Below, piece after piece: positions 25,201 to 27,748 of a stretch of DNA of 39,845 nt (position 1 is its first letter; every line of letters starts with the position of its first letter). The notes beneath the pieces are model-generated. The model was not told where the DNA came from. It did no database searches and saw nothing but the letters and a program-made list of their open reading frames with translations. This DNA comes from an uncultured Eubacteriales bacterium (GTDB taxonomy: Bacteria > Bacillota > Clostridia > Christensenellales > UBA1242): positions 1-39,845 of the forward strand of contig CATLAM010000010.1 in NCBI GenBank assembly GCA_949878485.1, given 5' to 3'. A program made the translations under genes and the position numbers.

Positions 25201-25822
25201 TTTTGTCATTGTTGGTGCAGTTGGTCAGTTTGATGAAAACGATGTTTCATATGTGGGTGAAACTTTAGTTGACGGACAATACATCCGCACTTATAAAGCA
25301 AAATATACTTCTTATGTTCAACTTACATATGACACACAAAAAGGTAAAGCATTTGAATCTTGGTCAATGACCATTGGATCAGAAACATCTGTTTTAACAA
25401 ACTCTACATTTAAGTTTGACACAACAAGTGACCAAATTGTTATTACAGGAAAATCTACAATCAAAGAAATTGTCATAACATTCTATGCAAACAATGGAAC
25501 AGGAAGATCGCTTAACCAATATGTTACATACGGCACAGCGACAAAACTTGATGGATTAAGTCCACTCTTCACAAACAATGGCAGAAAATTCTTAGGCTGG
25601 GCATTATCTCCAAACGGACAAATTGTCTATGCTGATAAGGGTGACATCTACATCGACTTTGATGAAAGATTGGAACTTTATGCGATTTGGGAAGAAGCAG
25701 GCGAAAGCATGTGGTGGTTATGGTTATTGATTGCTTTGATTATTCTTCTTGTTGTGATTGTGGTTGTGATTTTGATTATTGCAAAACGCAGACGCAGCAG
25801 AAACAAAATGATGAGCAGATAA
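1262..25822 (+). CDS. Giant repeat-containing surface protein (InlB B-type and MucBP-like repeats)
   Basis: An 8186-residue secreted protein, probably a long cell-surface adhesin or fibre. The open frame extends upstream to a TTG at 1184, but the ATG at 1262 follows AGAGAGGTGAAT and starts a typical signal peptide (MDRLKHKII, then a hydrophobic core to about residue 30). Order of parts: a probable right-handed beta-helix head (about residues 42-256); an array of about 79 repeat units (from about residue 278) with the Listeria-Bacteroides/InlB B signature G-Y-x-F-x-G-W ... L-Y-A-x-W-x-x-x-x-Y-x-I-x-Y; two paralogous jelly-roll-like inserts (about 340-480 and 1348-1480); a 23-residue transmembrane helix at 8151-8173; and the basic tail AKRRRSRNKMMSR. 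No LPXTG precedes the helix, so anchoring is by membrane insertion, not sortase. Cysteines are sparse. No catalytic domain is recognised. The frame is intact over 24.5 kb. A strong promoter precedes it and a strong terminator follows. The adhesin role is inferred from the family. Confidence 0.93.
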   Translation: MDRLKHKIILYLLTSMCMLAMSFGIVINHYANFGQTVSSSETIVFDEDKIAGADVAGTTVIGKTINGAHTTGTLTNNIIFKNCYINLNTNETLINDASNGVIITFENCIINATGGYAYLIGTANANELNMTDVAIMGNIVKHQSGSAYGYFDHVVCDVTAYGNFDQDNINKVREDKQLAEHLKNVRFLVANKFDKVQYWAGPWDFNSSAGWCYRVGTNATNPSETNLFPTPFIRGSGNWATVYYNTETNEDFSAQTGVRFTTTETTLEVGTVSAQMTRTGYTLALANTADAKQGANAVATSVNGATYYAIWQPAQYKLTVDPNGGTTSKNVIIPSTVGKNIENKVGNNASLSYSASKGEFIFVKASGSDHYVWTSVKAKLESGKQYRMHANFFAKDGSSLNFAGNGYFQFAVRQEGTDGTSDIVVDNIENSGYLINSEKPDEKGIISPTSSGNYEVKFEVKGFDDKEFVIKDFWIEEIPQTNVKIEYTNLTYTEPFVLPIVSKAGYKLSGWSFSEEGTGVGCDVNLDLGSSIVTMGLKDVTITAQWEANLVEVNLNLGSPENSTPEFENIEDGTIFVEYDTTNIFDVADRTSSKINPKAISNGYEFLGWYLDDTLIIGADGAFTQNWNDVNYSVLGDAVYGGKDIELTAKWEPIVYTLVLNGNGGLFNDSASSGTMYAHGKIGDTLKLSSTVTIENVDYTISRAGYTFVGWAETENGEVKYGNDSIFTFNHSDDDINLYAVWIANVVKVHLDFNDISNFSNPIYYNGETTDTEATSMDVYVQYGTFDIYAEREDYDDQHINSYPYKPKGNKITPYLSMLGYRFIGWGLQDGDKFIQRSDAKGVLSSKWMTDYYGEGAGVDGVTLHAIWELDALPLYADANGGVFDALANNWEYTKDDAGEYVTNLIMKPIPVNAVYGTIPTPVRGGYTFMGWATTANATSSNVNSDTVMTADSASTTIYAVWNAQGYTITYDIKDGETLVDAGGVYTYPYTAGTDLTLFEASKAGYGFIGWTATSTDGKSIGWDTTTAGYKGHIGTGFWGNVTLTAEWDAEKYFINYDGNGADSGTMTSTQVVYGTVATLSNNEFARTGYKFMGWANSKTGEKVYEDGASFTYNFPNDITIYAVWQPEIYRIDLEVGTGSAGGTRVVYLKYNAGFYGKLNLAGTEVDETSVLTTLDLPTKTGYVFNGYYTEQDSNGNGTGTLIIDSDGNIVSGKLTFTSVDCTLYANWSGQVYAINLDLNGGTNVNVNNNIVYVQYANSNFFTTSGLETTISPFPTRNGYEFFGWSLDEVLITDNKGALLNAWMTTKEDADFTLVAQWQAKPVSLTVNPNGGKIKQSAMMSVASGFALLDTNNMSVEHSVNGAGSKYTVSASSNNDPWAVLSYTLNLTAGTTYKMHASFTDTSGNEISGRNILTVYYGIDKTFTTANSLTFTESGTLEFAVSTSGTYNLRFDHEYMVGGTRIGADFNIENFSVESSVESTEEYTISAYCDDYINIPLPTKAGYTFSNWTVTTGSGTSVIATIEDLMSVIKMGFNPTTLTANWSEAVYVITLDQTDATTASTPSTVYLRYTYGFYSNALATNVLTELSAIPQRDGYTFAGFYTDTTYSKQIINALGAVNMVEGFATFTTSDCTLYAKWDAEEYIITFQMGEGETFEDDSWFDSHDENYYKNYVISDTLELPEATKRGYSFVGWKVVEESGNWKKLNDEGSADRLYAGTVEKMYGTVTLKAVWQANVYEVKLNAGEDVVGNAHTATIYLKFGVGFFANREDAVNETNQISSIIAPTKTGFDFVGYYVMDEENKNYIAVFDSVNEETNLPMANLQEKYIFTAENIEILADYNAKKVAVDLYLNYDDSTNSFPSFNGEILEKVTVYVEYNTKNVYKKVGSDFNALNPVPDYRKGYAFGGWYTAPTGGKQIFNGDGEMLADWTESLVSGASVSVDLYARWIAENYTVNLDAGTGTLNGASSPVYIDFDGMKFYQNLTNGNLSDEVTPTASRNGYNFEGWSTVSPDDESYTAENLITYNSGALKNGWSITETTTLYAVWSARSYTITASTVENGGLISETENWTLSTDKTTATASVQYDAPLAVLPEAKLDGYNFLGWFTQVGGGKKVEAGKTIFSATGEDSFYTQIIYARWEAIDYTISYKVFGNQTFAGFNGLTLSGDDYVDSEGNVVFAYDAENSKTDSSVASENYSIYNYVYNITKDITFASATKTGYLFNGWKVENADGNWQTENEEGQSVLYIGSVNAGMWGNVTLVADFTAIKYDITMDSTTGWFENAEDIEIVDDAGNNIEFTTTTKNDKVVGIVFKATYDVTYSVLNAKLNQIGHDFTGWTGASGADYDSDTNITTIKNLTTASNNSVTLSAVWLIRDFRLTVVYESLNTNNGQTTDLTVSGCGDTANLVFADADQKTVVFEHSYTTDAQSIVITRTNTDYSYFIGWDDGTTLSDFTTVSSAYDSATYSWIPTTDLTVKLYIYQRFTITYASEANISGQLPATQNHIYGGTTVIANNELTKVGYTANGWADASGNVYADATEYKTNADLALKSNWTANKYAVTISPEYDDRDEITVYAEYDTEKLYILNDGQYTDATTTLSTVRNGYTLVGWYTSKDTNEGVMLIDGQGKLLADRQLSTGGETKVWTTADGKWCYTGNDTKLYAVWDLNTYTITYDENGGNFAEEVSHTQDYNIKDGVKVYDETQVSNSAFQLSWKVIACETGSAWENFKSTNLSAGSVLTGNYFGNVSLRAVWTPIKYNITFNLTDGETLDVPAGLTTDENGNLVDSENNIIFKYVDGNYVREFTIETNTAMPSAEKVGYTFNGWTVKNDTTLNGNWQVGEIYNSINKKYGSVELVANWTAQNYTLNFTLGKGVETLSVAVTTDGTTNTTNFTTNSSLVVAYGSNVTITATAKAGYKMSAFKAGKVETNLAEVTTNGTDTNVASYNFTFNNVIIDVDANPSYYVVSVAVGEEVDYAVKYYQQTDSSYRHVETVTKKAETDSEVDLASLVKTYAGFDYASATYYNETDSTVNIERAEDGTFKTKVLVAGDGSLVISIYYDFISYTISYDENGGEITSTTHKVGAYSYNDTFRLATIERAGYTFLGFDVEVVDGKTGNWGASISAETAVQPFSEMYGSVKLIAKWGANTYNVVYVANDSNYVGEATGTMAKKPVEFDEITELDTCLFLRAGYTFGGWSTKATTSDVIEITSQAEFDAITESGIYLFNGKYYAYKLADSGDVNVYARWNAISYTITYNTKADETLAETTKNYTIEEDLTLAVPTKTGYTFTGWKVDTQDGNWLKEESGKTKLYKTISEMYGNVTLSATWEANQYTITFARNGGTGNVSNVVATYDTATLMSIVGGFTRTGYTLLGWSTDRNATVANTVISNDDLASLTEAGIYFNSDDDEYYAFNIAPSGSIIVYAIWSANFISVNLNLNDEIGSTKANITNTNITDNKIYVRFNATAYNAENRTQLVYNSIDASRQQVLPVATREGYDFNGWYFGTTKVFNEHGQLQIEWASLDGADVDFELTANWTPKTYTVIYKDATTGATQQDTSLIQPKFDTDYTLLDKPETFERNGFDFAGWTLNGTEYQVGDTFVLSGTYANTVTFLANWTAKTYTITYQFTGEENISSVIVPDGCTRIAGNNIISNSTGEVVFEYFDNGVEKGYTYNYKAEEEILILQIRKKGFEFGGWKVSSSETEGNWSETESYLKNPTGLYGNVTLVSSWLNLTYAVSADANGGVMTAGDGWTLSSDGSVANKKIKYDEVFGTLPTPTKTGYKFLGWFNDAGFTAQINAETALTSDSATLDTENITATIYAKWEAIEYTITYNANGGIFDSEYTTESNGNYLFKYTIEDAISIFTAGLFGNDVTRAGYNFVLWSVTTNTTTGNWSKATLTSGEQLKAGMFGNTTLTAMWSDYEIDYTVYVHLMDTDGNYSDGEGLVIPQIGRANTGSTVSINSSFYTRLGFTYDSDNSETETKTITAKFDETGKVVGTTEFHVYLKRDKHTLTLSANGGTFTAVDGDGWTYNDDNTTATLTTYFEKVVTLPTLGLEGYTFSGWVVSVDGVVADDRYPKENTTYKIGASDDTLTAIWMIESYDLTLTGDAGIESITATATSGNIGLQSAETNEVGIFAAVYKVEYGATLVLTYKLKKGYEFASYTAVSGDVTIVENGFTMPANAVSVKLNTTTIDYTITYQVADDETFVGDKTVSYTVEDEITLGKIDKTGFMFAGWMVSGTDSNWEKIISANTTTLDAGLWGNVTLTAKWTEIIVEVVLKFNHDSKYTTPTFNGEEKTEMSVYVRYNNSLIYLDEVGLQMVEPIPVLNGYKFLGWFAKVGETDVEIIGKDGALKGKWTTDLIAGADQDGVELFSKWEKETFEITYVTNGGTLEDETSQTYTIDDEITLKGASKTGYTFAGWKVSATADDTANWDSEINANDLSVLAGHYGNVTLTAKWTANTYTIKYNKNDSAEEPATGEMADQENVGYDTATQLKTNSFTRPTYNFGHWFVLNDKGEEVEITKVDDIGAYSTLTAYLRGTNAGSGIYLYENAYYAFKLATGQDDNLTADVYAYWISRKTTFTVEFYEENLDISVNKYDMVASETVNGLIDSTITREMLDEIISNHLNSGFAFERFETNSEEDLILSDGKSVVKVYYARQNFELVLELNQGVESLEASGNEDYITFDDGVYTVRFGSEVTLTYTLKAGYAFKAWDKSASVEISATNTFNMIGQNLTIAVLTEKESVNFDIVYNIENVTGTGYTVYTDGNGKSHGTWLTDEEIDNLNTVKTTVDGVETNGLLKIEGFTYATFESAVCSGNGDTQINVYFTRNSVTLTINLTEGVESATVEANVVEGENTYSVNETITTSEQTVSIKYGVDFTVSYVLVGEDETDGSGYEFVKWIVDGVDDLNNTLNLTAGTTNVTVQVVASAKEFTITFHENHKDPEVDPTYTEKTNTQKAIYNNKNFALAENAFTRTGYTFEGWALTRNGEVEYTDNQNFTYLYKKDIDLYAVWTTTKYNIVYNANGAVGTMETQTNVEYGNDVALKVNTFVYTGFTFGGWYYYDEQNRQVFIKDNKWFYLEAGKEVEVGILTGFEVVDGIPTGKAIVRNLASVQNATVTMYALWNENSYTLTYNSNISSVYAGATDEISSEENYTFTQEVTAKTASELNFTLNGYSFKYWALKDEKGNILINEITAGSKWSGLSSDRNGTVELYAVWQANSYSVVFDKNNTDSTSGGSMADINNAVYNTVIKFKENMFTRIGYNFNGWSTTADNTGIFTEITELEMTGFATVQDYLLSKVTLENQMSGVYKYNDTYYGFNLATGNADNTTATVYATWEKAVYTITYRVYDDETLDIDETMTEGEDSDDYVSYIMEYDIETDLSFAGIIKTGYTFLGWTVTKVAGSANNWATSVNKTPTVKDPANASENAIYIGAGKYGNIILTAKWQINTYNVEITYSYADDFKADEVSNNTVTFNDYYYFATPVVTGYTASMSAVSGVMGAEDVSVNVIYTPNTVKVTLDLNDVSVNVDPLFNGNRRKTVDVYITYNSRDIYLARTGSEYPYSVNSDDLVVPVASMTGYTFEGWFASVGGSDVKIIDENGLLTADWTNDLIAGADRDGLTLSAKWTANEIDFVVEHKFENLNDKNFTTDDTLTETISGHFADEQISLTWFTLQNKTGFNYSRADLPTINPVGGTVAVIYYEREYNEIVLTGSTGIDEMTVAKVGADNFGFVRKTDDARYSVRFETNIRITIKINDNGYGFASLTIGGISVSASAGGDGKTYTYDMVMSSESVVATATATAKPYTIVFNGREGSYNSTNTYTQTKYNGKDILYKTSLILDSNKFVNSGYEFAGWTTDINGTTLADVIYKDGDSFILNEYSETVDLYAIWAPELYDLTVSGDNGVDLSKVMVEIQNEITGTNEIVAYNGVMSVYFGSTVKVYYNYDGKTAISGGYKFKEFGANTTVVTEDDCCTFTFDKVSGINVNITTTPRNDANIMIVYRFEDVTASGSYLESKDIEELHSVGTIGTSITEDYIRSLNLMDKTFTGFAFSNITSNTINVEWGGSKTDGEETYATVVYVRYHRLHYSVEIDLGSTSEEVLADSGIEVDLIPEIANTVSNTGSDYRVNFEAGFTLKFVVKAGYKRINWNITATSADGSEDGTLTGVKLEERVNGLYYNGKKLISYQKMEISGTTTYTFDSMCAYDLRFSIEVEPETYTISYRYGSQSGAKNYKETVQFNSDYSIYYIENEKLNWTYDGYDFAGWSDKSGATIYYVTSDFLSADGIYGDGKYNDIACGKYKNVGNLDLYAIWTPGQSKYSIKYYFENLDGTYGIGDEGYSYILTGLTGTTDSNVSYRLIESFSAEEFAKLELKDANENIATQEVTKGFVFYNYTTYQVLTGNVSGDDSLVLKVYYRRSYIDVQIDFKNGIEFSSTSVTAQQGNIASGHSFNADRTVWTGSVKFGSILNVSANVRNGYENLKFVVDGTENTDNSFEINSVTKMYVEVSASAKEFTITYHNGDDTYTQDNIAFESKISLKALAFNNAGFNFMGWATAEGGEVVYKNEEEIEYKLTENLDLYAIWEASTTTPYIVSYYVQDNNGGFNLAQANVTLRGTTNSEITSDMLVVGFEDVVNFAGNKEGYEYYAIVDEVEGGEISNVVTITPVINGDIENNQTNIIVVFTLRKNVVNFSERIFNHPAFNSITLQYVEAGLTKAETQTVSENITKTNYRFNIQFNSQISITVVTNAGYSLDEITITDGKYDVSTLTPTSGTVDPDSKETSYTISTSMLNFAIRFEMEFVNKEYNIFYHKNTDESDDPIKQTVHYADKDVDLKETYTRTGYTLLGWSTEASGSVIYEEYGVIENFDYLDDLHLYAIWKANSYNVNYILNGGTYEGNSSVPSTLTAEYDKPFKIEIATDDIEDSRTGFKFVGWSTEADGDGKCTTVASLDEITKKGVYIFNDEYYIFNLVSGDVNNKTANVYVIWNAITYHATITSETNDGTKTITLTDPDTNEEDLYYAKDYYLPKVRELSGWENVGKQFIGWQIKVNGTLHNFWTCGDTTEVKFNVPDIFFRMEALKDVFAEGYTVEFVAKWYSGVTSYTISLYFEQEGLADDATLAEENFTLGKFASGKNMQIKQVVAEHDTKLTANEVFYGYINSVWLNDSSKHSVLTSSEIQQILNSVYGFEVADLALNTDYTIVGNNVDVKIYLSRMFFTLTVNIGEGISEIHIDKTGNNAGITNQYLYQVKYGNEVNLTASVLTGYNVAELMIDDVNVTSPITISGNTTVQVFARPLDNIEYTINIHIQNSNGIGETVKTIVAKNGVTDAILTIKEVSNNIAEAIASENIDINGLLLINETITGTAVRGDGQTVVEVYYQRMSFNLSITSNLSSAFKGIVSLAELGAGSYLYGQTVEIAFSLRSGFGLDVSSGSAFTFTQGDKVVSVDSTLTGVYLLTFDMLVGDTNLDIKIAGSTVNFFVDFFYQNETLDGYTQGTTSVTLSATAGSRLSIEDVLSLLNTSSSTGSKTGFDRLVGASTPEKNPDGRVFIEGSGDTRVEIYFNRIQYIVSVTYTDEYHGLVNSEFVVKANGKDASVRNGNQWYVAYGQSVTVEVPVYAGFAFNGFKVGGIAQSHTSTGDANDIRTYIMNNVLVNGHLTGSAGINFEIETQQVTYSVEYKIQSLDENGMASKDYLSLQKLTGYTANAHQVISDEVLAEYATLDYIKAHISENNFNIIKSGYIYSDLYDCVNPAMVGTLVIRNGVSGDNSTVFVFYFDFITYETTFKFNSDEIIDIKVTGSYADNISFEKDYDTNETLVTISSILVGTKIEMTANEQAGYSITGWQIKMNGNVIQTSTENTISLTFTQEMIDDNFENVEIVILTKKNKVDFKVNYIVETAKSDTNPNAEPLQVYSKTDSAEIGSEINSAKYANDLILGLPNVEIDPRGYDFDDDKARSYVVKAEFDEQGEVAGSTIVEVYFKLAYFEFNMIADSGFVIVGAVGQFDENDVSYVGETLVDGQYIRTYKAKYTSYVQLTYDTQKGKAFESWSMTIGSETSVLTNSTFKFDTTSDQIVITGKSTIKEIVITFYANNGTGRSLNQYVTYGTATKLDGLSPLFTNNGRKFLGWALSPNGQIVYADKGDIYIDFDERLELYAIWEEAGESMWWLWLLIALIILLVVIVVVILIIAKRRRSRNKMMSR
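1379..2030 (+). other. N-terminal beta-helix-like head domain (within the giant CDS)
   Basis: About residues 40-256 of the giant protein precede the first repeat and do not resemble the repeats. Successive short strands such as NNIIFKNCYINLNTN, VIITFENCIINATGG and ELNMTDVAIMGNI have the alternating hydrophobic/Asn pattern of right-handed parallel beta-helix (pectate-lyase-like) folds common in adhesin tips. The following part contains aromatic-rich segments (VQYWAGPWDF, GWCYRVG). No catalytic signature was recognised. The fold call is tentative. Confidence 0.45.
2206..2905 (+). repeat. Insert-bearing repeat module, copy 1
   Basis: A repeat unit starting LTVDPNGG is interrupted by about 140 residues (DNA about 2281-2700) with a jelly-roll/carbohydrate-binding-module look: WTSVKAKLESGKQYRMHANF, then FQFAVRQEG and VIKDFWIEEI near the end. 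The unit then resumes at AGYKLSGW and ends VTITAQW. It is paralogous to the module at 5227-5890 in position, in the Y(R/K)MHA(N/S)F motif and in the final insert strand. A sugar-binding role is only inferred from this resemblance. Confidence 0.6.
5227..5890 (+). repeat. Insert-bearing repeat module, copy 2
   Basis: The second copy of the interrupted repeat starts LTVNPNGG, is broken by a jelly-roll-like insert (DNA about 5305-5700; YTLNLTAGTTYKMHASF, then LEFAVSTSGTYNLRF and NIENFSVES), and resumes at AGYTFSNW ending TTLTANW. The layout matches copy 1 at 2206-2905, implying duplication of an entire insert-plus-repeat module of about 220-240 residues followed by strong divergence. Confidence 0.6.
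14971..25690 (+). repeat. Mixed repeat array, second block (InlB B-type alternating with MucBP-like units)
   Basis: After about 14,970 the array changes character. Units resembling MucBP domains (opening F-x-V-x-Y-x-x-E-N-x and closing G-F-x-Y/F ... V-x-V-Y-Y-x-R) appear at about 14976, 15478, 18130, 19228, 20190, 21000, 22530, 23126, 23658, 24240 and 24886, with one outlier at about 13012. Most are followed by a distinct unit opening LxLxxxxGVxS and containing VxYGxxVxxxxxxxAGYxF, and then often by a canonical InlB B unit. A last canonical unit (RKFLGW to LELYAIW) sits directly before the membrane anchor. MucBP assignment is by motif only. Confidence 0.7.
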
Positions 25823-25827
25823 AGAAT

Positions 25828-25853
25828 AAAAGGACTTAATTAAGTCCTTTTTT
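25828..25853 (+). terminator. Intrinsic terminator of the giant gene
   Basis: AAGGACTTAATTAAGTCCTT is a perfect palindrome followed by TTTTTTC, starting 6 bases after the TAA stop. It separates the giant gene from the downstream DapB-like/tmk unit. Confidence 0.88.
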
Positions 25854-25933
25854 CTTGCAAAATTGCAAATTCAACTGGTTTTAATTTGCTTTTTTAATGG
25901 AAATATTATAGACTATAAACGGAGGGGAATTTT

Positions 25934-27061
25934 ATGAAAAAATTAAATATTGTTCAATATGGTTGCGGAAAAATGAGCGTTTACACCATGCGCTATGTAT
26001 TTGAAAAAGGTGCAAAAATTGTTGGAGCATTTGACATCAATCCAGATGTCATTGGAAAAGACATTGGAGAAGTGATTGGCGACAAAAAGACTTACAAAAT
26101 CAAAGTTCAAGATGCCAAAAACTTTGAAAAATATCTTTTGTCACATGATGTAGATTGTGTCATTGTCACAACTTTAAGTTATCTTGCAGATATGCACGAA
26201 ACTTTGCTTATTTGTGCAAGATGCGGAGTTAATGCAATTACAACTGCGGAAGAAGCATTCTTCCCACAAAACAGCAGTCCAAAATATTTCAATGAAATAA
26301 ACGAACTTGCTTTGGAAAACGGTTGCACAATTTGTGGAAGTGGATATCAAGATGTTTTTTGGGGAAATCTTATAAGCGTGCTTGCTGGTGCAACTCATAA
26401 GATTACAAAAATCAAAGGTAAAAGCAGTTATAATGTTGAAGATTACGGCATTGCACTTGCTAAGGCACATGGTGCTGGACTTTCAAAGAAAGAATTTGCA
26501 AAAGAAGTTGCTTCTGCTGATGAAATTTCTGATGCTGAAAGAAAGAAACTTATCAAAGAAGGAAAATTTGTGCCAAGTTATATGTGGACAGTAAATGGTT
26601 GGCTTTGCAGTAAACTTGGGCTTACTGTAAAGAGTCAAACTCAAAAGTGTGTTCCACACATTGCTAAAGAAGATTTGAAAAGCACAACTCTTGGCATGAC
26701 AATTCCAAAGGGTGCTTGCACGGGTATGAGTGCCGTGGTTACAACAGAAACTAAAGAGGGAATTACTCTTGAAACAGAATGCATAGGTAAAGTTTACAAC
26801 AGCAAAGAATTTGACTGCAATGATTGGACTATTGAGGGTGAACCAAACACAAGAGTGGTTATTGAAAGACCTTCTACTGTTGAACTCACTTGCGCCACAG
26901 TTGTCAACAGAATACCAGATGTTATGATGGCTCCTGCTGGATATTTCACAACCGAATTTATGCCAGAAAACTTTTATAAGACTGAAAGCCTTGAAAAGTA
27001 TGTGTTAGAATATGACGATTGTTGCTGTGGCGATGATTGTGAATGTCATCACCATGAATAA
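25934..27061 (+). CDS. DapB/2,4-diaminopentanoate dehydrogenase-like NAD(P)-dependent oxidoreductase with Cys/His-rich tail
   Basis: A 375-residue protein with an N-terminal Rossmann fold (NIVQYGCGKMS, residues 5-15, a GxGxM nucleotide loop, then acidic D-I-N-P after the second strand). It resembles the dihydrodipicolinate reductase/2,4-diaminopentanoate dehydrogenase (Ord-like) group, cytoplasmic enzymes acting on amino acids. The segment CVIVTTLSYLADMHETLLIC followed by GVNAITTAEEAFFP fits the conserved core of that group. The C-terminus is unusual: residues 358-375 carry C363, C364, C365, C369, C371 and H372-H374, which looks like a metal-binding tail. The ATG at 25934 has an excellent GGAGGGG site. 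It is followed 22 bp later by thymidylate kinase, with which it is probably co-transcribed. The substrate cannot be set from sequence; no other ornithine-degradation genes are nearby. Confidence 0.65.
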   Translation: MKKLNIVQYGCGKMSVYTMRYVFEKGAKIVGAFDINPDVIGKDIGEVIGDKKTYKIKVQDAKNFEKYLLSHDVDCVIVTTLSYLADMHETLLICARCGVNAITTAEEAFFPQNSSPKYFNEINELALENGCTICGSGYQDVFWGNLISVLAGATHKITKIKGKSSYNVEDYGIALAKAHGAGLSKKEFAKEVASADEISDAERKKLIKEGKFVPSYMWTVNGWLCSKLGLTVKSQTQKCVPHIAKEDLKSTTLGMTIPKGACTGMSAVVTTETKEGITLETECIGKVYNSKEFDCNDWTIEGEPNTRVVIERPSTVELTCATVVNRIPDVMMAPAGYFTTEFMPENFYKTESLEKYVLEYDDCCCGDDCECHHHE

Positions 27062-27083
27062 GAGAGTTAAAAGGGAAAACCAA

Positions 27084-27710
27084 ATGAAAAAACAAAAACC
27101 ATTTTTCGTCACATTTGAAGGTGATGATGGTTGTGGCAAAAGCACACAACTTAAACTATTTTTAGAGTATTTGCAAAATAAGGGATACGATTTCATTTCC
27201 ACAAGAGAGCCAGGTGGAACAATAGTTGCAGAAGAAGTAAGAAGAATTATGTTACATCTGAAAGAAGACATTTCTGCTGAAGAAGAATTTTTGCTTGTTT
27301 CTGCAGGCAGAGCAAATCATGTGCGCACAAAAATTAAACCTGCTTTAAATGAAGGCAAAATTGTTGTGTCCGACAGATTTTATGACAGTTCATTTGCTTA
27401 TCAAGGTGCTGGCGGTGTGTCTTTTGATAAGATTAAGAGAATTACAGAAGATGTTATTCAAGGCTGTGAGCCTGATTTAACTTTTTGGCTTTGTATCAAA
27501 CCTGAAAGGACAGTTGAACGTAGAGTCGTAAGAAACGGCGAATATCAAGATCGTTTTGAAGAGAAAAACTTAGATTATCACAACGCAGTTTTTGAAAATT
27601 ATGAAAAGGTTGCCAAAATGTATTCAAAAAGGGTTTGTGTAATCAATGCTGATCAAACTATTGAAAATGTCTTTAAAGATGTTGTTTCTGCATTTGAGAA
27701 GTTATATTAA
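27084..27710 (+). CDS. tmk: Thymidylate kinase
   Basis: A 208-residue cytoplasmic enzyme phosphorylating dTMP to dTDP with ATP, essential for dTTP supply. Motifs: P-loop GDDGCGKST at residues 13-21, REPGG at 41-45, the SDRFYDS segment at 96-102 followed by YQGAGG, and an Arg-rich lid region (ERRVVRNGEYQDRF). Length is normal for the family. The open frame extends upstream into the preceding gene, but the ATG at 27084 is preceded by AAGGGA and matches the usual family N-terminus. The usual partner holB is not downstream; transcription ends at a strong hairpin. Confidence 0.95.
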   Translation: MKKQKPFFVTFEGDDGCGKSTQLKLFLEYLQNKGYDFISTREPGGTIVAEEVRRIMLHLKEDISAEEEFLLVSAGRANHVRTKIKPALNEGKIVVSDRFYDSSFAYQGAGGVSFDKIKRITEDVIQGCEPDLTFWLCIKPERTVERRVVRNGEYQDRFEEKNLDYHNAVFENYEKVAKMYSKRVCVINADQTIENVFKDVVSAFEKLY

Positions 27711-27717
27711 TAAAAAT

Positions 27718-27743
27718 AAAAGATGTGAAATTTCACATCTTTT
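27718..27743. terminator. Bidirectional terminator between tmk and the YhhN-family gene
   Basis: AGATGTGAAATTTCACATCT is a perfect inverted repeat flanked by A-runs on one side and TTTTTT on the other, placed 7 bp after the tmk stop and 5 bp after the stop of the convergent gene. It should serve both strands. Confidence 0.87.
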
Positions 27744-27748
27744 TTCTT

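Noticed and set aside
2095..25690. CRISPR array or nucleotide-level tandem repeat
   Set aside because: The periodicity is at protein level, with units of 70-110 residues diverged in DNA. There are no short identical repeats with unique spacers.
25690..25822. LPXTG sortase signal at the end of the giant protein
   Set aside because: No LPXTG or close variant precedes the last helix; the sequence reads EEAGESM directly before it.
25855..25920. Promoter for the DapB-like gene
   Set aside because: TATTAT and TATAAA are present, but no -35 box lies at an acceptable distance; TTGCTT is 12 or 22 bp away. A promoter is likely, but I cannot place it.
27012..27083. Longer thymidylate kinase start overlapping the upstream gene
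   Set aside because: The extra 24 residues are the upstream Cys/His tail read in another frame; the ATG at 27084 has its own ribosome site and matches the family.
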